DNA from: an uncultured delta proteobacterium
GTDB taxonomy: Bacteria > RBG-13-61-14 > DRUE01
Assembly (NCBI GenBank): GCA_903930515.1
Contig: CAIYYW010000048.1
Coordinates: 1 to 21,785 of the forward strand
Length of the DNA stretch: 21,785 bases
Direction: 5' to 3'
The notes beneath the pieces are model-generated. The model was not told where the DNA came from and did not search any database. It worked only from the letters and a program-made list of their open reading frames with translations. A program made the translations under genes and the position numbers. Shown here in pieces: positions 1 to 7,070 of the stretch (position 1 is the first letter of the stretch; each line of letters begins with the position of its first letter).

Positions 1-1378
1 CTTGGGTAAGTTCGCCGACAAACCATGCGTTGACGTCGGTCATTCTGTCCCAACTCCAGAAAATCAGTTTTTTGGCCTTGGGATTGATCATTTTCGCCAT
101 TTTAATAATCGAGGTCATCTGCACAAACACGCCCACCCCGGTGATGTTCCCTCCCGGGCTTTCCCATTTCCGGGCAACGCCCGACTGCACGGGAATGCAG
201 TTCTCGGAAACGAAGCGGAATTTCGGATCGGTCAGTTTCAGGCTGATATTGACATCGGTGAAGGCTGCCGGACTGTTGACCGCGCAGATCAGGTCGTAAC
301 CGACCGAAACGCCGATGTGACTTTCGTTCGAGACCAGGGTGGGCACAGCTTTCGCAACCAAGTCTCCCTGCCCAAGCTGGCCGTAGTTATTGCCTCCCCA
401 GCAATAAAGCTCTCCGGTCATCTTGATGGCGCAGCTATTGTTTCCGCCCATGTCAATTCTGGCCCAATCATCATCTTTGACCGAGTGGACCTGGGCTGGA
501 GATTTTTGAATGTCGACAAAACCAATCCCCAATTCGCCTTCCATGTCGCCTCCCCAGCACCAGAGGGTGTGGTTCTTTTTCAGGGCGCAGGTGGAATAAT
601 AAGAGGCGGTCACTGAAGTCCAATTCTTTTCCAAACCCACTTTGATGGGCATGAGATGGTTCAAGGTATCACCCGTTCCGAGCTGGCCATAAGTATTATC
701 ACCCCAGCACCAGAGGGTGCCGTCGGTCCGGGTGGCGCAGGTGTGCTCCTTCCCGGTCGCGAAGTTTTTCCAACTCGTGGCCTTCCCTAACCGTTGGGGT
801 AACATGGCGTCCACGGTAGAGCCGTTTCCAACCTGGCCGCTATCATTATACCCCCAGCACCAGAGGGTGCCGTCTTTCTTTCTGGCGCAGGTATGGAGGT
901 AGGTGGTTGCCACTGCGGTGAACAGGGCGGTCTTGCCCACCCGGTAATGATCGGGAGTGTCGCCCGGCTGATTCACCCCGAGTTGTCCATTCCCATTATC
1001 TCCCCAGCAATACAAAGCTCCGGTGCCTTTCAGGGCGCAGGTATGCAGGCCGCCCACGGCCACCGCTTTCCAGGTGGACTTGTCCACCCGGGTAGGCATG
1101 GATGCGAGGGCGCCGGCATTATCAAAACCCAACTGCCCCCAAGGGTTATCCCCCCAGCAATAGAGCAGACCCTTGGTGGTGACCGCGCAGGCATGGGTCT
1201 TGCCCACGGAAACCTGCTTCCAGATCATCAGCGGCGGGCTGGCCTGGCTGATGGCCAGGGAAGAGTCCGGCCCCGCATTTCCCGCCGAAGCTCCGGGTTC
1301 ATGATAGCCCCCGCATGCCATGATCAAAAAGATAATGGGAATAATCGCCAGAGAAACTAATCGGCTGCCCCTGGTCAT
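1..1378 (-). CDS. RCC1-repeat lipoprotein, partial, with ABC-substrate-binding-like tail (possible chimera)
   Basis: The 3' end lies beyond the left edge; about 459 codons are visible. ATG at 1376-1378 is preceded by AAGGAG (complement of 1385-1390). The product starts with a lipoprotein signal peptide ending in the lipobox I-M-A-C (Cys22), so it is probably exported and lipid-anchored. Residues about 55-360 hold six RCC1-type blades of the form C-A-x(7-8)-L-[YW]-C-W-G-x-N-x-x-G-Q-[LV]-G. They closely match the first six blades of the neighbouring gene at 1531-3759. Blade 7 begins (L-I-C-A-V) and then the match ends at about nucleotide 276. The frame continues without a stop into sequence resembling the ABC_sub_bind family, with S-P-A-A-F, then P-G-G-N-I-T-G-V and N-P-K-A-K-K-L-I. 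The N-terminal call is firm. The C-terminal family is my inference from motif order. Either a genuine fusion or an assembly chimera would explain it. Confidence 0.8.
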   Translation of the reverse strand, partial: MTRGSRLVSLAIIPIIFLIMACGGYHEPGASAGNAGPDSSLAISQASPPLMIWKQVSVGKTHACAVTTKGLLYCWGDNPWGQLGFDNAGALASMPTRVDKSTWKAVAVGGLHTCALKGTGALYCWGDNGNGQLGVNQPGDTPDHYRVGKTALFTAVATTYLHTCARKKDGTLWCWGYNDSGQVGNGSTVDAMLPQRLGKATSWKNFATGKEHTCATRTDGTLWCWGDNTYGQLGTGDTLNHLMPIKVGLEKNWTSVTASYYSTCALKKNHTLWCWGGDMEGELGIGFVDIQKSPAQVHSVKDDDWARIDMGGNNSCAIKMTGELYCWGGNNYGQLGQGDLVAKAVPTLVSNESHIGVSVGYDLICAVNSPAAFTDVNISLKLTDPKFRFVSENCIPVQSGVARKWESPGGNITGVGVFVQMTSIIKMAKMINPKAKKLIFWSWDRMTDVNAWFVGELTQ

Positions 1379-1431
1379 TTTGCACTCCTTTTTGCGCCCT
1401 CGGTCAGCGCCAGGTTGGTGGTAATGATTTT

Positions 1432-1460
1432 AGGATAGCCCAGTTCCATAACAATTGCAA
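1432..1460 (-). promoter_or_regulatory. Putative sigma-70 promoter of the partial RCC1 lipoprotein gene
   Basis: On the minus strand a -35-like TTGCAA (1455-1460) is separated by exactly 17 bases from a -10-like TATCCT (1432-1437), about 54 bases before the ATG. The same arrangement, TTGCAA-17-TATGCT, lies upstream of the paralogous gene at 3834-3862. The surrounding leader is also recognisably homologous, which supports function. Similarity to the consensus TTGACA/TATAAT is only moderate. Confidence 0.5.
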
Positions 1461-1470
1461 AAGCGATCTC

Positions 1471-1505
1471 AAATAAAACCGGCGCAGGCTTGAGACCCGC
1501 GCCGG
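1471..1505 (-). terminator. Rho-independent terminator after the 14-blade RCC1 gene
   Basis: On the minus strand CCGGCGCGGG (1496-1505) pairs with CCTGCGCCGG (1479-1488) across a 7-base loop. This gives a 10-bp GC-rich stem with one G.U pair. TTTTATTT follows immediately (1471-1478). It sits 25 bases after the stop codon of the gene at 1531-3759 and just before the promoter-like sequence of the next copy, so the two copies are probably transcribed separately. Confidence 0.8.
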
Positions 1506-1530
1506 CTGAGATGACGGTGGCTTGAGCGTC

Positions 1531-3759
1531 CTAGGGGGATTTGGCGGTGATAGCCTGGAAGTAAGTATGCCAGGCGGAACTGTCCGGGATCTGGCCATAG
1601 AGGTTGTCTCCCCAGCAATAGATTCCGCCGGTCTTGGTGGCGCAGACATGTTGCGAGCCGGCGGTAAGCAGGAGCCAATCGGTGTCGGTCCCCACCTGTT
1701 GGGGGGTGGGCACATTACTCATTTCGCCCGGTTTCGCCAGTTGACCATACCGATTGTCCCCCCAGCAGTAGATGGCGCCGGTGGATTTTTTGGCGCAACT
1801 GAAATAAGCGCCCAAGGCAATAGATGGAGACCAATTGGTGTCGGTTCCGGCCTGGACGAAAGTATTGCTGGCAGTGAGGGTGCCATCCCCGAGCTCGCCG
1901 AAATAATTGGAACCCCAGCACCAGATGGTGCCGTCAGTTTTTCTGGCGCAGGTATGGTTATAGCCAGCGGCGACCGAAACCCACAGGCCGGCCGTTCCCA
2001 CCAGCACGGGTGATTTCTGGTCGGCGGTATTCCCGTTCCCCAGTTGCCCGACAAAATTTCTGCCCCAACAATAGATCGCCCCGCCCTTGATGGCGCAGCT
2101 GTGACTTCCGCCGGCGGCAACCTGCGAATATCCGGTAAGGATGCCCACCTGGGTCGGGACATTGCGGTTGGCGGTGGACCCATCGCCGAGTTGGCCGTAT
2201 TCGTTTTGCCCCCAGCACCAGAGCGAGAAGTCGGACGATCGGATCGCGCAGGCATGGTAGTCGCCCAGATCGTACTGCATGTAGGCGGTGTCGCCGCTGA
2301 CCGCGACCGGCGCATTATAGCTGCCGGCGACGCCATTGCCACACTGGCCATAAGAACCTTCTCCCGAGCAATAGAGCTTGGAGGAGTCATTTGCAAAACA
2401 ACTGAACCCGAATCCCGAGGCGACCTGGCTCCAGTTTTGGCTGTCGTCGGTCAAGACAAAACTCCTCCGGTTGTCCATGTCCCCATTCCCCAGCGCACCC
2501 TCATTGTAGCCCGAGCAATAGGCATAGGTACTGACGGTGGCGCATGTGGTGTGGGAGCCGGCATGGATATTTGTGAAAGCCGCGGAATAAGCCAGGGTGG
2601 GAACCCGCTTTTGTCCGGGAAGACCATTCCCAACTTGTCCGAAATTGTTGCCGCCGGCACAGATGATGGACTTGTCGCCCTTGACCGCGCAGATCAGGTA
2701 CACCCCCACTGAGATGGAGGAGTGAACCTCACTCGAGACCAGGGTGGGATTGGCCTGATAGGTTTGGTCTCCCTGCCCAAGCTGGCCAAAGTCATTGGTT
2801 TGCCAGCACCAGAGCGCGCCGGTGTTCTTGATCGCGCAGGTATTGAATCCGCCCATATCCAGTTTGACCCAGTCATTGTCTGTGACCGAAGTTACCTGAA
2901 CCGGTGAAACTTTGACCCCTCCCCCGCCGCCCCAGCACCAAAGCGTGTGGTCTTTCTTGGGACCGCAGCTGCCAAAATCGGACACCGACACCGCGGTCCA
3001 ATTTTTGGCCGCGGTCACTTTCCTGGGCGCATGTCGGTCCGCGGTATCGCCGACTCCGAGCTGTCCGTATTGGTTGGATCCCCAGCACCAGAGGGTGCCG
3101 TCGGTCCGGGTGGCGCAGCCATGATCCCGCCCGACCGAGATATCTTTCCAGTTGCCGGCCGTGCCGACCCGCACCGGAACCCGGGTATCATTGACAGTGC
3201 CATTGCCGACTTGTCCAAAACCATTATATCCCCAGCACCAGAGCGAGCCGTCTTTCTTGATGGCGCAGGTGGTGTAGAGTGCGCCTGCCACTTTAGTGAA
3301 CAGGGCGGTTCCGCCCACCCGGTAAAGCTTGGGGATGCCGCCCGGTTTCTTGACCCCCAGTTGTCCCTCTGAATTCTCCCCCCAGCAGTACAACGCCCCG
3401 GTCCCTTGAATGGCGCAGGTATAAGAATAGCCTGTGGCAACGGCCTTCCAGGTGCTGACCTTGCCCACTTGGGTGGGTATGGAGATCAAGGCGCCGCTAC
3501 TTACAAACCCCAGTTGACCCGAGCTATTCGCTCCCCAGCAATAGAGTTTGCCCTCGGTGCTGATGGCGCAGGCGTGATACCGCCCTGCGGACACCTGTTT
3601 CCAGATCGTAAGCGGAGGGTCCGCCTGGCTTATTGCCGTGGAAAGGTCCGGATTGGTGTTTTCCGCCGAGGCCCCGGGTTCATGATAGCCCCCGCAAGCC
3701 ACAACCAAAAAGATGACGGGAATGATCGCCAGAGAAACCGATCTGCCACACCTTGCCAT
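1531..3759 (-). CDS. Secreted RCC1-repeat (double beta-propeller) lipoprotein
   Basis: This 742-residue protein carries a lipoprotein signal peptide: basic N-terminus, hydrophobic core, lipobox V-V-A-C with Cys22. About 14 RCC1-type blades follow. Most carry the core C-[AS]-x(6-9)-[LI]-[YW]-C-W-G-x-N-x-x-G-Q-[LV]-G with a cysteine pair about 9-11 residues apart, which suggests one disulphide per blade in an oxidising compartment. Fourteen blades would make two seven-bladed propellers. Blades 7-9 are the most divergent: W-G becomes A-G or S-G, and blade 8 has Y-C-S-G. ATG 3757-3759 has AAGGAG (complement of 3767-3772) at good spacing. The partial gene at 1-1378 is a tandem paralogue. RCC1-like propellers usually mediate protein binding; no catalytic function is evident and the partner is unknown. 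A terminator follows the stop codon. Confidence 0.9.
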   Translation of the reverse strand: MARCGRSVSLAIIPVIFLVVACGGYHEPGASAENTNPDLSTAISQADPPLTIWKQVSAGRYHACAISTEGKLYCWGANSSGQLGFVSSGALISIPTQVGKVSTWKAVATGYSYTCAIQGTGALYCWGENSEGQLGVKKPGGIPKLYRVGGTALFTKVAGALYTTCAIKKDGSLWCWGYNGFGQVGNGTVNDTRVPVRVGTAGNWKDISVGRDHGCATRTDGTLWCWGSNQYGQLGVGDTADRHAPRKVTAAKNWTAVSVSDFGSCGPKKDHTLWCWGGGGGVKVSPVQVTSVTDNDWVKLDMGGFNTCAIKNTGALWCWQTNDFGQLGQGDQTYQANPTLVSSEVHSSISVGVYLICAVKGDKSIICAGGNNFGQVGNGLPGQKRVPTLAYSAAFTNIHAGSHTTCATVSTYAYCSGYNEGALGNGDMDNRRSFVLTDDSQNWSQVASGFGFSCFANDSSKLYCSGEGSYGQCGNGVAGSYNAPVAVSGDTAYMQYDLGDYHACAIRSSDFSLWCWGQNEYGQLGDGSTANRNVPTQVGILTGYSQVAAGGSHSCAIKGGAIYCWGRNFVGQLGNGNTADQKSPVLVGTAGLWVSVAAGYNHTCARKTDGTIWCWGSNYFGELGDGTLTASNTFVQAGTDTNWSPSIALGAYFSCAKKSTGAIYCWGDNRYGQLAKPGEMSNVPTPQQVGTDTDWLLLTAGSQHVCATKTGGIYCWGDNLYGQIPDSSAWHTYFQAITAKSP

Positions 3760-3833
3760 TTTTGTACTCCTTGTTTGCGCCCTCTCAGTCAGCGCTAGTT
3801 TGGTGATTATGATTTGAAAGCCTTAATAATTTC

Positions 3834-3862
3834 AGCATAGCGCAGTTCCATCACAATTGCAA
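3834..3862 (-). promoter_or_regulatory. Putative sigma-70 promoter of the 14-blade RCC1 lipoprotein gene
   Basis: Minus-strand TTGCAA (3857-3862), a 17-base spacer and TATGCT (3834-3839) lie about 75 bases upstream of the ATG at 3759. The arrangement and flanking bases (caattgcaaaa, cagttccat) are conserved upstream of the tandem copy at 1432-1460, which is the main support. Confidence 0.5.
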
Positions 3863-3931
3863 AAACGAGTTCAAGGGTTAGAGCGCGGTTCCTTTCCACT
3901 TTCAAATGCGCCTGCGGTGAAAACTGGATTT

Positions 3932-4028
3932 GGAATTCGGAGTTCAGAATTCGGGAAGGCTTCTTAAAACACGACGACACCACGGACACGACGGAATTCG
4001 GAATTCGGAGTTCGTTTTGGCAATTCGG
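3932..4028. repeat. Cluster of degenerate AATTCGG direct repeats
   Basis: Five copies of AATTCGG lie at 3934, 3948, 3995, 4002 and 4022. Within them GGAATTCGGAGTTC occurs twice identically (3932-3945 and 4000-4013). The copies are separated by an ACGACGACACCACGGACACG-like spacer (3969-3990). The pattern resembles intergenic low-complexity repeat families rather than coding sequence or an operator array. The function is unknown. Confidence 0.6.
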
Positions 4029-4113
4029 GGGCAGGTCTTCATTTGTAGTTTAAGAGTTTACGAGTTGAGCGCAGATCCGCCTGGGAGCGGGATGTCAGCG
4101 CCACGAATCTATC

Positions 4114-4127
4114 GCGGCTAAAGTCGC
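4114..4127. repeat. REP-like short inverted repeat
   Basis: GCGGCT-AA-AGTCGC forms a 6-bp stem with one G.T pair and a 2-base loop. It is followed by CCGCAC in an otherwise non-coding region. Sequences of the type CGGCTAAAGTCG are common as dispersed extragenic palindromes in bacteria. Only one copy is visible here, so membership in a repeat family is inferred. Confidence 0.3.
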
Positions 4128-4233
4128 CCGCACAGAAAGGTATCGCGCCTACCAATCAGGCTTGTCTGCGACTGACTTTCACCGTTGCCGGTTGCGCTTT
4201 GCTTTTGCATTGCGCTGGATTTGCTTTTTTTTT

Positions 4234-4276
4234 GGAACCGTGATAAGGTTCCGGCTGGTAAGGCAAAGCCTTAACC
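4234..4276 (+). other. Two consecutive hairpins upstream of the EF-Tu-like gene
   Basis: GGAACC (4234-4239) pairs with GGTTCC (4247-4252) over a 7-base loop. GGTAAGGC (4257-4264) pairs with GCCTTAACC (4268-4276) over AAA with one bulged base. They lie 55-97 bases before the ATG at 4331 and follow a run of nine Ts. They could be 5'-UTR structure or a decayed terminator. On the plus strand no T-tract follows either stem, so they do not look like intrinsic terminators for that strand. Confidence 0.35.
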
Positions 4277-4330
4277 CAAACAATCCGCTTTCGCTCTTGC
4301 TTTAGGCGGGACGGCGGAGTAGGAGGATAG

Positions 4331-4585
4331 ATGGAGAAGAAGGAAATCGGAAAGGTGACTCATTATTTTGGCAAGGCGGGAGCGGCTACCATTCGGCTGA
4401 CGGATGCGCTTAAGGTTGGGGACAAGATTTCCGTAGAGGGTGCTCATACCAATTTTGAGCAGGTGATAGAAAGTATGCAGATTGGGCAACAGGTCCTAAC
4501 GGAGGGCAAGGCCGGGGATGAAGTAGGGATCAAGATTAAGGAAAAGGTCCGGGAGGGGGACACTATTTACAAAGAGATTGAATAG
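4331..4585 (+). CDS. Small translation-elongation-factor-like protein (EF-Tu domain 2-like)
   Basis: This 84-residue protein is a single beta-barrel module. Visible features match domain 2 of translational GTPases: an initial G-K-V-T-H-Y-F, then L-K-V-G-D-K-I-S-V-E-G at about 27-37, a central F-E-Q-V-I-E-S-M, G-D-E-V-G-I-K-I at about 61-68, and a terminal V-R-E-G-D-T-I-Y. There is no GTPase domain, so it cannot act as an elongation factor. Stand-alone proteins of this type are annotated as translation elongation factor-like and have no established function. ATG 4331 has a strong AGGAGG (4321-4326). The gene precedes the sigma factor gene by 177 bases on the same strand. Confidence 0.75.
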   Translation: MEKKEIGKVTHYFGKAGAATIRLTDALKVGDKISVEGAHTNFEQVIESMQIGQQVLTEGKAGDEVGIKIKEKVREGDTIYKEIE

Positions 4586-4762
4586 GAGATGAAATCCATG
4601 GTTCTAAGGCAAAATTTTAACATTTGGGTTAGTCAAGTTTTGCTTTAGAAATCAATGATTAAGTATACGGATTGAAGGTTAAGTCTGAGGTTTTATGGGG
4701 CTGATTTTGAAACCGAAAGGATGTAAAATGCATCTAAAAGGCGGATTAAAGGGATAATTTGA
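4586..4762 (+). promoter_or_regulatory. Leader region of the sigma factor gene, with a weak promoter candidate
   Basis: This AT-rich 177-base gap is markedly less GC-rich than the gene that follows. TTGCTT (4640-4645) and TATACG (4664-4669), 18 bases apart, are a weak sigma-70-like pair. AAAGGGA at 4748-4754 is a plausible ribosome-binding site 8 bases before ATG 4763. I see no terminator and no small ORF with a good start. Confidence 0.3.
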
Positions 4763-5977
4763 ATGGCCAAGAATATTAATAAGATGAAGATAAGCGAAGA
4801 AGAGCGGATCCCGCGGGAGATGCCGGAGCTTCTGGAGGCGGCGATGTCCGGGGTCCAGAAGAAGAAGGTGCCGGTGCGGGAGCTTCCGGAAGATGTCAAG
4901 CCTAGTTATTACAAACAGAAGCCGCTTTCGGATCTGCTGGCGCTTTACCTTCAGGAGATGGATGAGCGGAGCCTGTTCACTCCGCAAGAGGAAGTTGAGA
5001 ACGCCCGTGAGGTCCAGGAGACTCGGGATGAACTTTGGGCGCGGGTAATGAGTCTGCCGTTTGTGGAAAAGAAGAGGTACCCGGAATTTTCGGATCTGCT
5101 GGTTCGGGAAGTGCTGGAACTGCTCAAGGCCTGGTTGTTTGACCTCCAGCATAAACGCCGGAGCGAATGGTCGGTCCGGAAGGAAAGCCGGTTAAGCAGA
5201 CGGAAGATGCGAGTGGCGTTCCATAATATCCAGGAGTTGAAAGAACGCCTGGATCATAAGCGGAACGATTTTGTGGAGGCCAACCTCCGGCTGGTGGTTA
5301 AGATCGCGAACCGTTACCGGAACCAGGCGGTGGCCCTTTCGGATTTGATCCAGGAAGGCAATTTGGGCCTGATCCGGGCGGTGGAGAAATTTGACTGGAA
5401 GCGCGGGTTTAAGTTCAGCAGTTATGCCACCTGGTGGATTCATCAGGCGATCATCCGGGCCTTGGCCGAGAAGAGCAAGCTGATCAAGGTGCCGGTATAT
5501 CTGACCGAAAAGATCCGGAGGCTGGACCGGACCTGCCGCCAGCTCGCGCAGCAGCTTGAGAAAGACCCGAGCCTGGAGGAGTTGTCGGAGAAGCTGGGGA
5601 TGGATTCAGACGAAATCCTGAACCTGCTCCGGATCGGCAAGGAGCCGATTTCGCTGGAAGGACAGGTCGGGGATATGCAAGAGGTTTCCATCGGAGATAT
5701 GATTGAAGACAAAACCATCCTGCGCGCGGACGAGCATACCGCGCAGCGGGATTTGATTGAGCAACTGGAAGACTCGCTCAAACTTTTGTCTCCGCGCGAG
5801 GAGCAGGTTCTCCGGCTCAGATACGGCCTGGGCGGGGGCGAGATCAAGACCCTGGAGGAGATCGGATCAATGTTCGGGGTATCCCGCGAGCGGGTGCGCC
5901 AGATCGAGCAAAAGGGCTTGCGCAAGCTCCGCCATCCGGCCCGTTCCAAATCGCTCCGCAGTTTCTTCCGCAATTAA
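4763..5977 (+). CDS. RNA polymerase sigma factor, RpoD/sigma-70 family (group 1 or 2)
   Basis: A 404-residue sigma-70 factor that directs RNA polymerase to promoters. Region 1.2 is at about 54-86 (P-L-S-D-L-L-A-L-Y-L-Q-E-M). A charged non-conserved segment spans about 90-165. Region 2 (about 167-236) contains the core-binding and -10 recognition signatures D-L-I-Q-E-G-N-L-G-L-I-R-A-V and F-S-S-Y-A-T-W-W-I-H-Q-A-I. Region 3 is at about 245-320. Region 4 (about 335-395) has L-S-P-R-E-E-Q-V-L-R-L-R-Y-G-L and the helix-turn-helix F-G-V-S-R-E-R-V-R-Q-I-E for -35 contact. It lacks a long acidic region 1.1 and is shorter than E. coli RpoD, so it could be the housekeeping factor of a lineage with short RpoD or a RpoS-like group 2 factor. 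AAAGGGA precedes the ATG at a suitable distance. Confidence 0.93.
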   Translation: MAKNINKMKISEEERIPREMPELLEAAMSGVQKKKVPVRELPEDVKPSYYKQKPLSDLLALYLQEMDERSLFTPQEEVENAREVQETRDELWARVMSLPFVEKKRYPEFSDLLVREVLELLKAWLFDLQHKRRSEWSVRKESRLSRRKMRVAFHNIQELKERLDHKRNDFVEANLRLVVKIANRYRNQAVALSDLIQEGNLGLIRAVEKFDWKRGFKFSSYATWWIHQAIIRALAEKSKLIKVPVYLTEKIRRLDRTCRQLAQQLEKDPSLEELSEKLGMDSDEILNLLRIGKEPISLEGQVGDMQEVSIGDMIEDKTILRADEHTAQRDLIEQLEDSLKLLSPREEQVLRLRYGLGGGEIKTLEEIGSMFGVSRERVRQIEQKGLRKLRHPARSKSLRSFFRN

Positions 5978-6027
5978 CCCACTTTCCTTGGTTCCACTCG
6001 CGAGCTTATCTTGGGGATACAACATAG

Positions 6028-6159
6028 AAAAATGAAAACGAAAACGGCAATGGTTTTCTGGAGCTGGCGGTGAAAAATATCCGGGGCGAAAAGGTCAACC
6101 TGGAGCAGACCGCGATCAAAGGCGGTCTTTCCACCAAGGAACAAATCAATCAGCCTTGA
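6028..6159 (+). pseudogene. Short ORF remnant between the sigma factor and UbiA genes
   Basis: An open frame of 43 codons runs from just after a TAG (6025-6027) to TGA (6157-6159). It has no ATG and no convincing ribosome-binding site. The peptide contains F-L-E-L-A-V-K-N-I-R-G-E-K-V-N-L, an alternating hydrophobic pattern like the C-terminal beta-strands of secreted or pilin-like proteins. I do not recognise a family. It may be the 3' remnant of a gene whose 5' part was lost after the sigma factor gene, or chance. Its end overlaps a TTG that could extend the next gene. Confidence 0.3.
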
Positions 6160-6173
6160 AGAACCCGGTAAAT

Positions 6174-7070
6174 ATGAGGGCTTCCAAATTTTGGGCGCGA
6201 TTCGGATTCTTGCTCTGGGGAATCCGGATGATGGATGTGATGTTCTTCCTGGCTTTCCCGGCGGTCGGGATTTTTCTGACGATCCCTGATTTTTCCGGGC
6301 CGAATCTCAAACGGGCTTCCCTCTTCCTGGTTTACTATGTCCTGTTCTGGACTCAAGTGTTTATCTATAACGACCTGCAGGATGCGCTTTCAATCACCGA
6401 AGAGCCCCGGCTCAGAAACCATCACGCCCTCAAGCATCCGGAGCTGGTTGGAAGGAAAGCCGTATTTGTCATCTGCCTTGCGCTTACCATCTTAAGCCTG
6501 ATTGGATTTTTCCTCGTTACCCAAAAAATCTTCTGGCTCGGCCTCGTCTTATGGGCGCTCACCTGGCTCTATTCCTATCACCCGCAAAGCTTCAAGCGCC
6601 ATTCCTGGCGCGCGGAATTGGCGCATCTGATCTGGGGCGAACTTTGCTTTTTGCAGGGGTGGCTGGTGTTTTCCAATTGGAACCCCAAAAGCGTTCTGCT
6701 CGGAATCTTCTTCGGCCTGATCCTGAGCTCGGGCAATCTCGCCAACGGGGTCGAACATTTTGAGCAAGACCTGAAAGGAGGGTATTGCACCACCGCGATC
6801 AAATTCGGCCGGGCCGCGACTTTCAATTTGTCCCGTTATGTTTTCTTCCTCTCCTCGGGGTACCTGATCTTGATCAGCCTGGTTATGGATTTGCCCCGCT
6901 GGTTCGGGATCTGCGGGCTGGTCCTGGCTTTATTCTGGATCTCAAATTATTTTCTTCTGGATACGCAAAAAGGAATATCCCGGATTAAATCTTACCGCGC
7001 TTCCTATCGTATCTTGTATGGCGCTTTGATTCTGGTGATGATGATCATTTTGGGCCTTCAGAAATTATGA
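6174..7070 (+). CDS. UbiA-family membrane prenyltransferase-like protein
   Basis: A 298-residue polytopic membrane protein with about eight to nine hydrophobic segments. UbiA enzymes transfer prenyl groups from prenyl diphosphates to aromatic or other acceptors in the membrane. The first Mg/diphosphate motif reads N-D-L-Q-D-A-L-S-I at 66-74, with Ile where the usual final Asp of NDxxDxxxD lies. The second reads E-H-F-E-Q-D-L-K-G-G at 194-203, followed by the family-typical T-x-A-I-K-F-G at 207-212. The acceptor is not deducible. I chose ATG 6174 because an in-frame TTG at 6156 has a poorer context. The stop overlaps the rsmI start by four bases (ATGA), so the two are translationally coupled. 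The altered first motif leaves catalytic activity open. Confidence 0.75.
   Translation: MRASKFWARFGFLLWGIRMMDVMFFLAFPAVGIFLTIPDFSGPNLKRASLFLVYYVLFWTQVFIYNDLQDALSITEEPRLRNHHALKHPELVGRKAVFVICLALTILSLIGFFLVTQKIFWLGLVLWALTWLYSYHPQSFKRHSWRAELAHLIWGELCFLQGWLVFSNWNPKSVLLGIFFGLILSSGNLANGVEHFEQDLKGGYCTTAIKFGRAATFNLSRYVFFLSSGYLILISLVMDLPRWFGICGLVLALFWISNYFLLDTQKGISRIKSYRASYRILYGALILVMMIILGLQKL

Larger units (their letters stand above)
3863..4330. other. Non-coding divergent intergenic region
   Basis: Between the divergently read RCC1 gene (minus) and the EF-Tu-like gene (plus) I see no credible gene. Short open frames here lack good ribosome-binding sites and recognisable products. The stretch holds AATTCGG repeats (3932-4028), a REP-like inverted repeat (4114-4127), a T-tract (about 4225-4233) and two hairpins (4234-4276). 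A promoter for the rightward genes must lie somewhere here, but I could not pick a convincing -35/-10 pair. Confidence 0.6.

Noticed and set aside
1404-1715. Minus-strand 103-codon frame across the terminator and the end of the RCC1 gene
   Set aside because: It is Pro/Ser-rich with no motif, and it overlaps both the intrinsic terminator and the correct RCC1 frame.
1531-3759. Repeated sequence considered as a CRISPR or tandem DNA repeat array
   Set aside because: The periodicity, roughly 150 bases, is explained by RCC1 blades in a single reading frame. There are no identical short repeats with unique spacers.
3807-4121. Short open frames of 60-63 codons in the divergent intergenic region
   Set aside because: They cross the promoter-like element or the AATTCGG repeats, and have no good ribosome-binding site or recognisable product.
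4225-4252. T-tract and hairpin considered as an intrinsic terminator
   Set aside because: On the plus strand the T-run precedes the stem. On the minus strand the stem is followed by As. Neither order fits a terminator.
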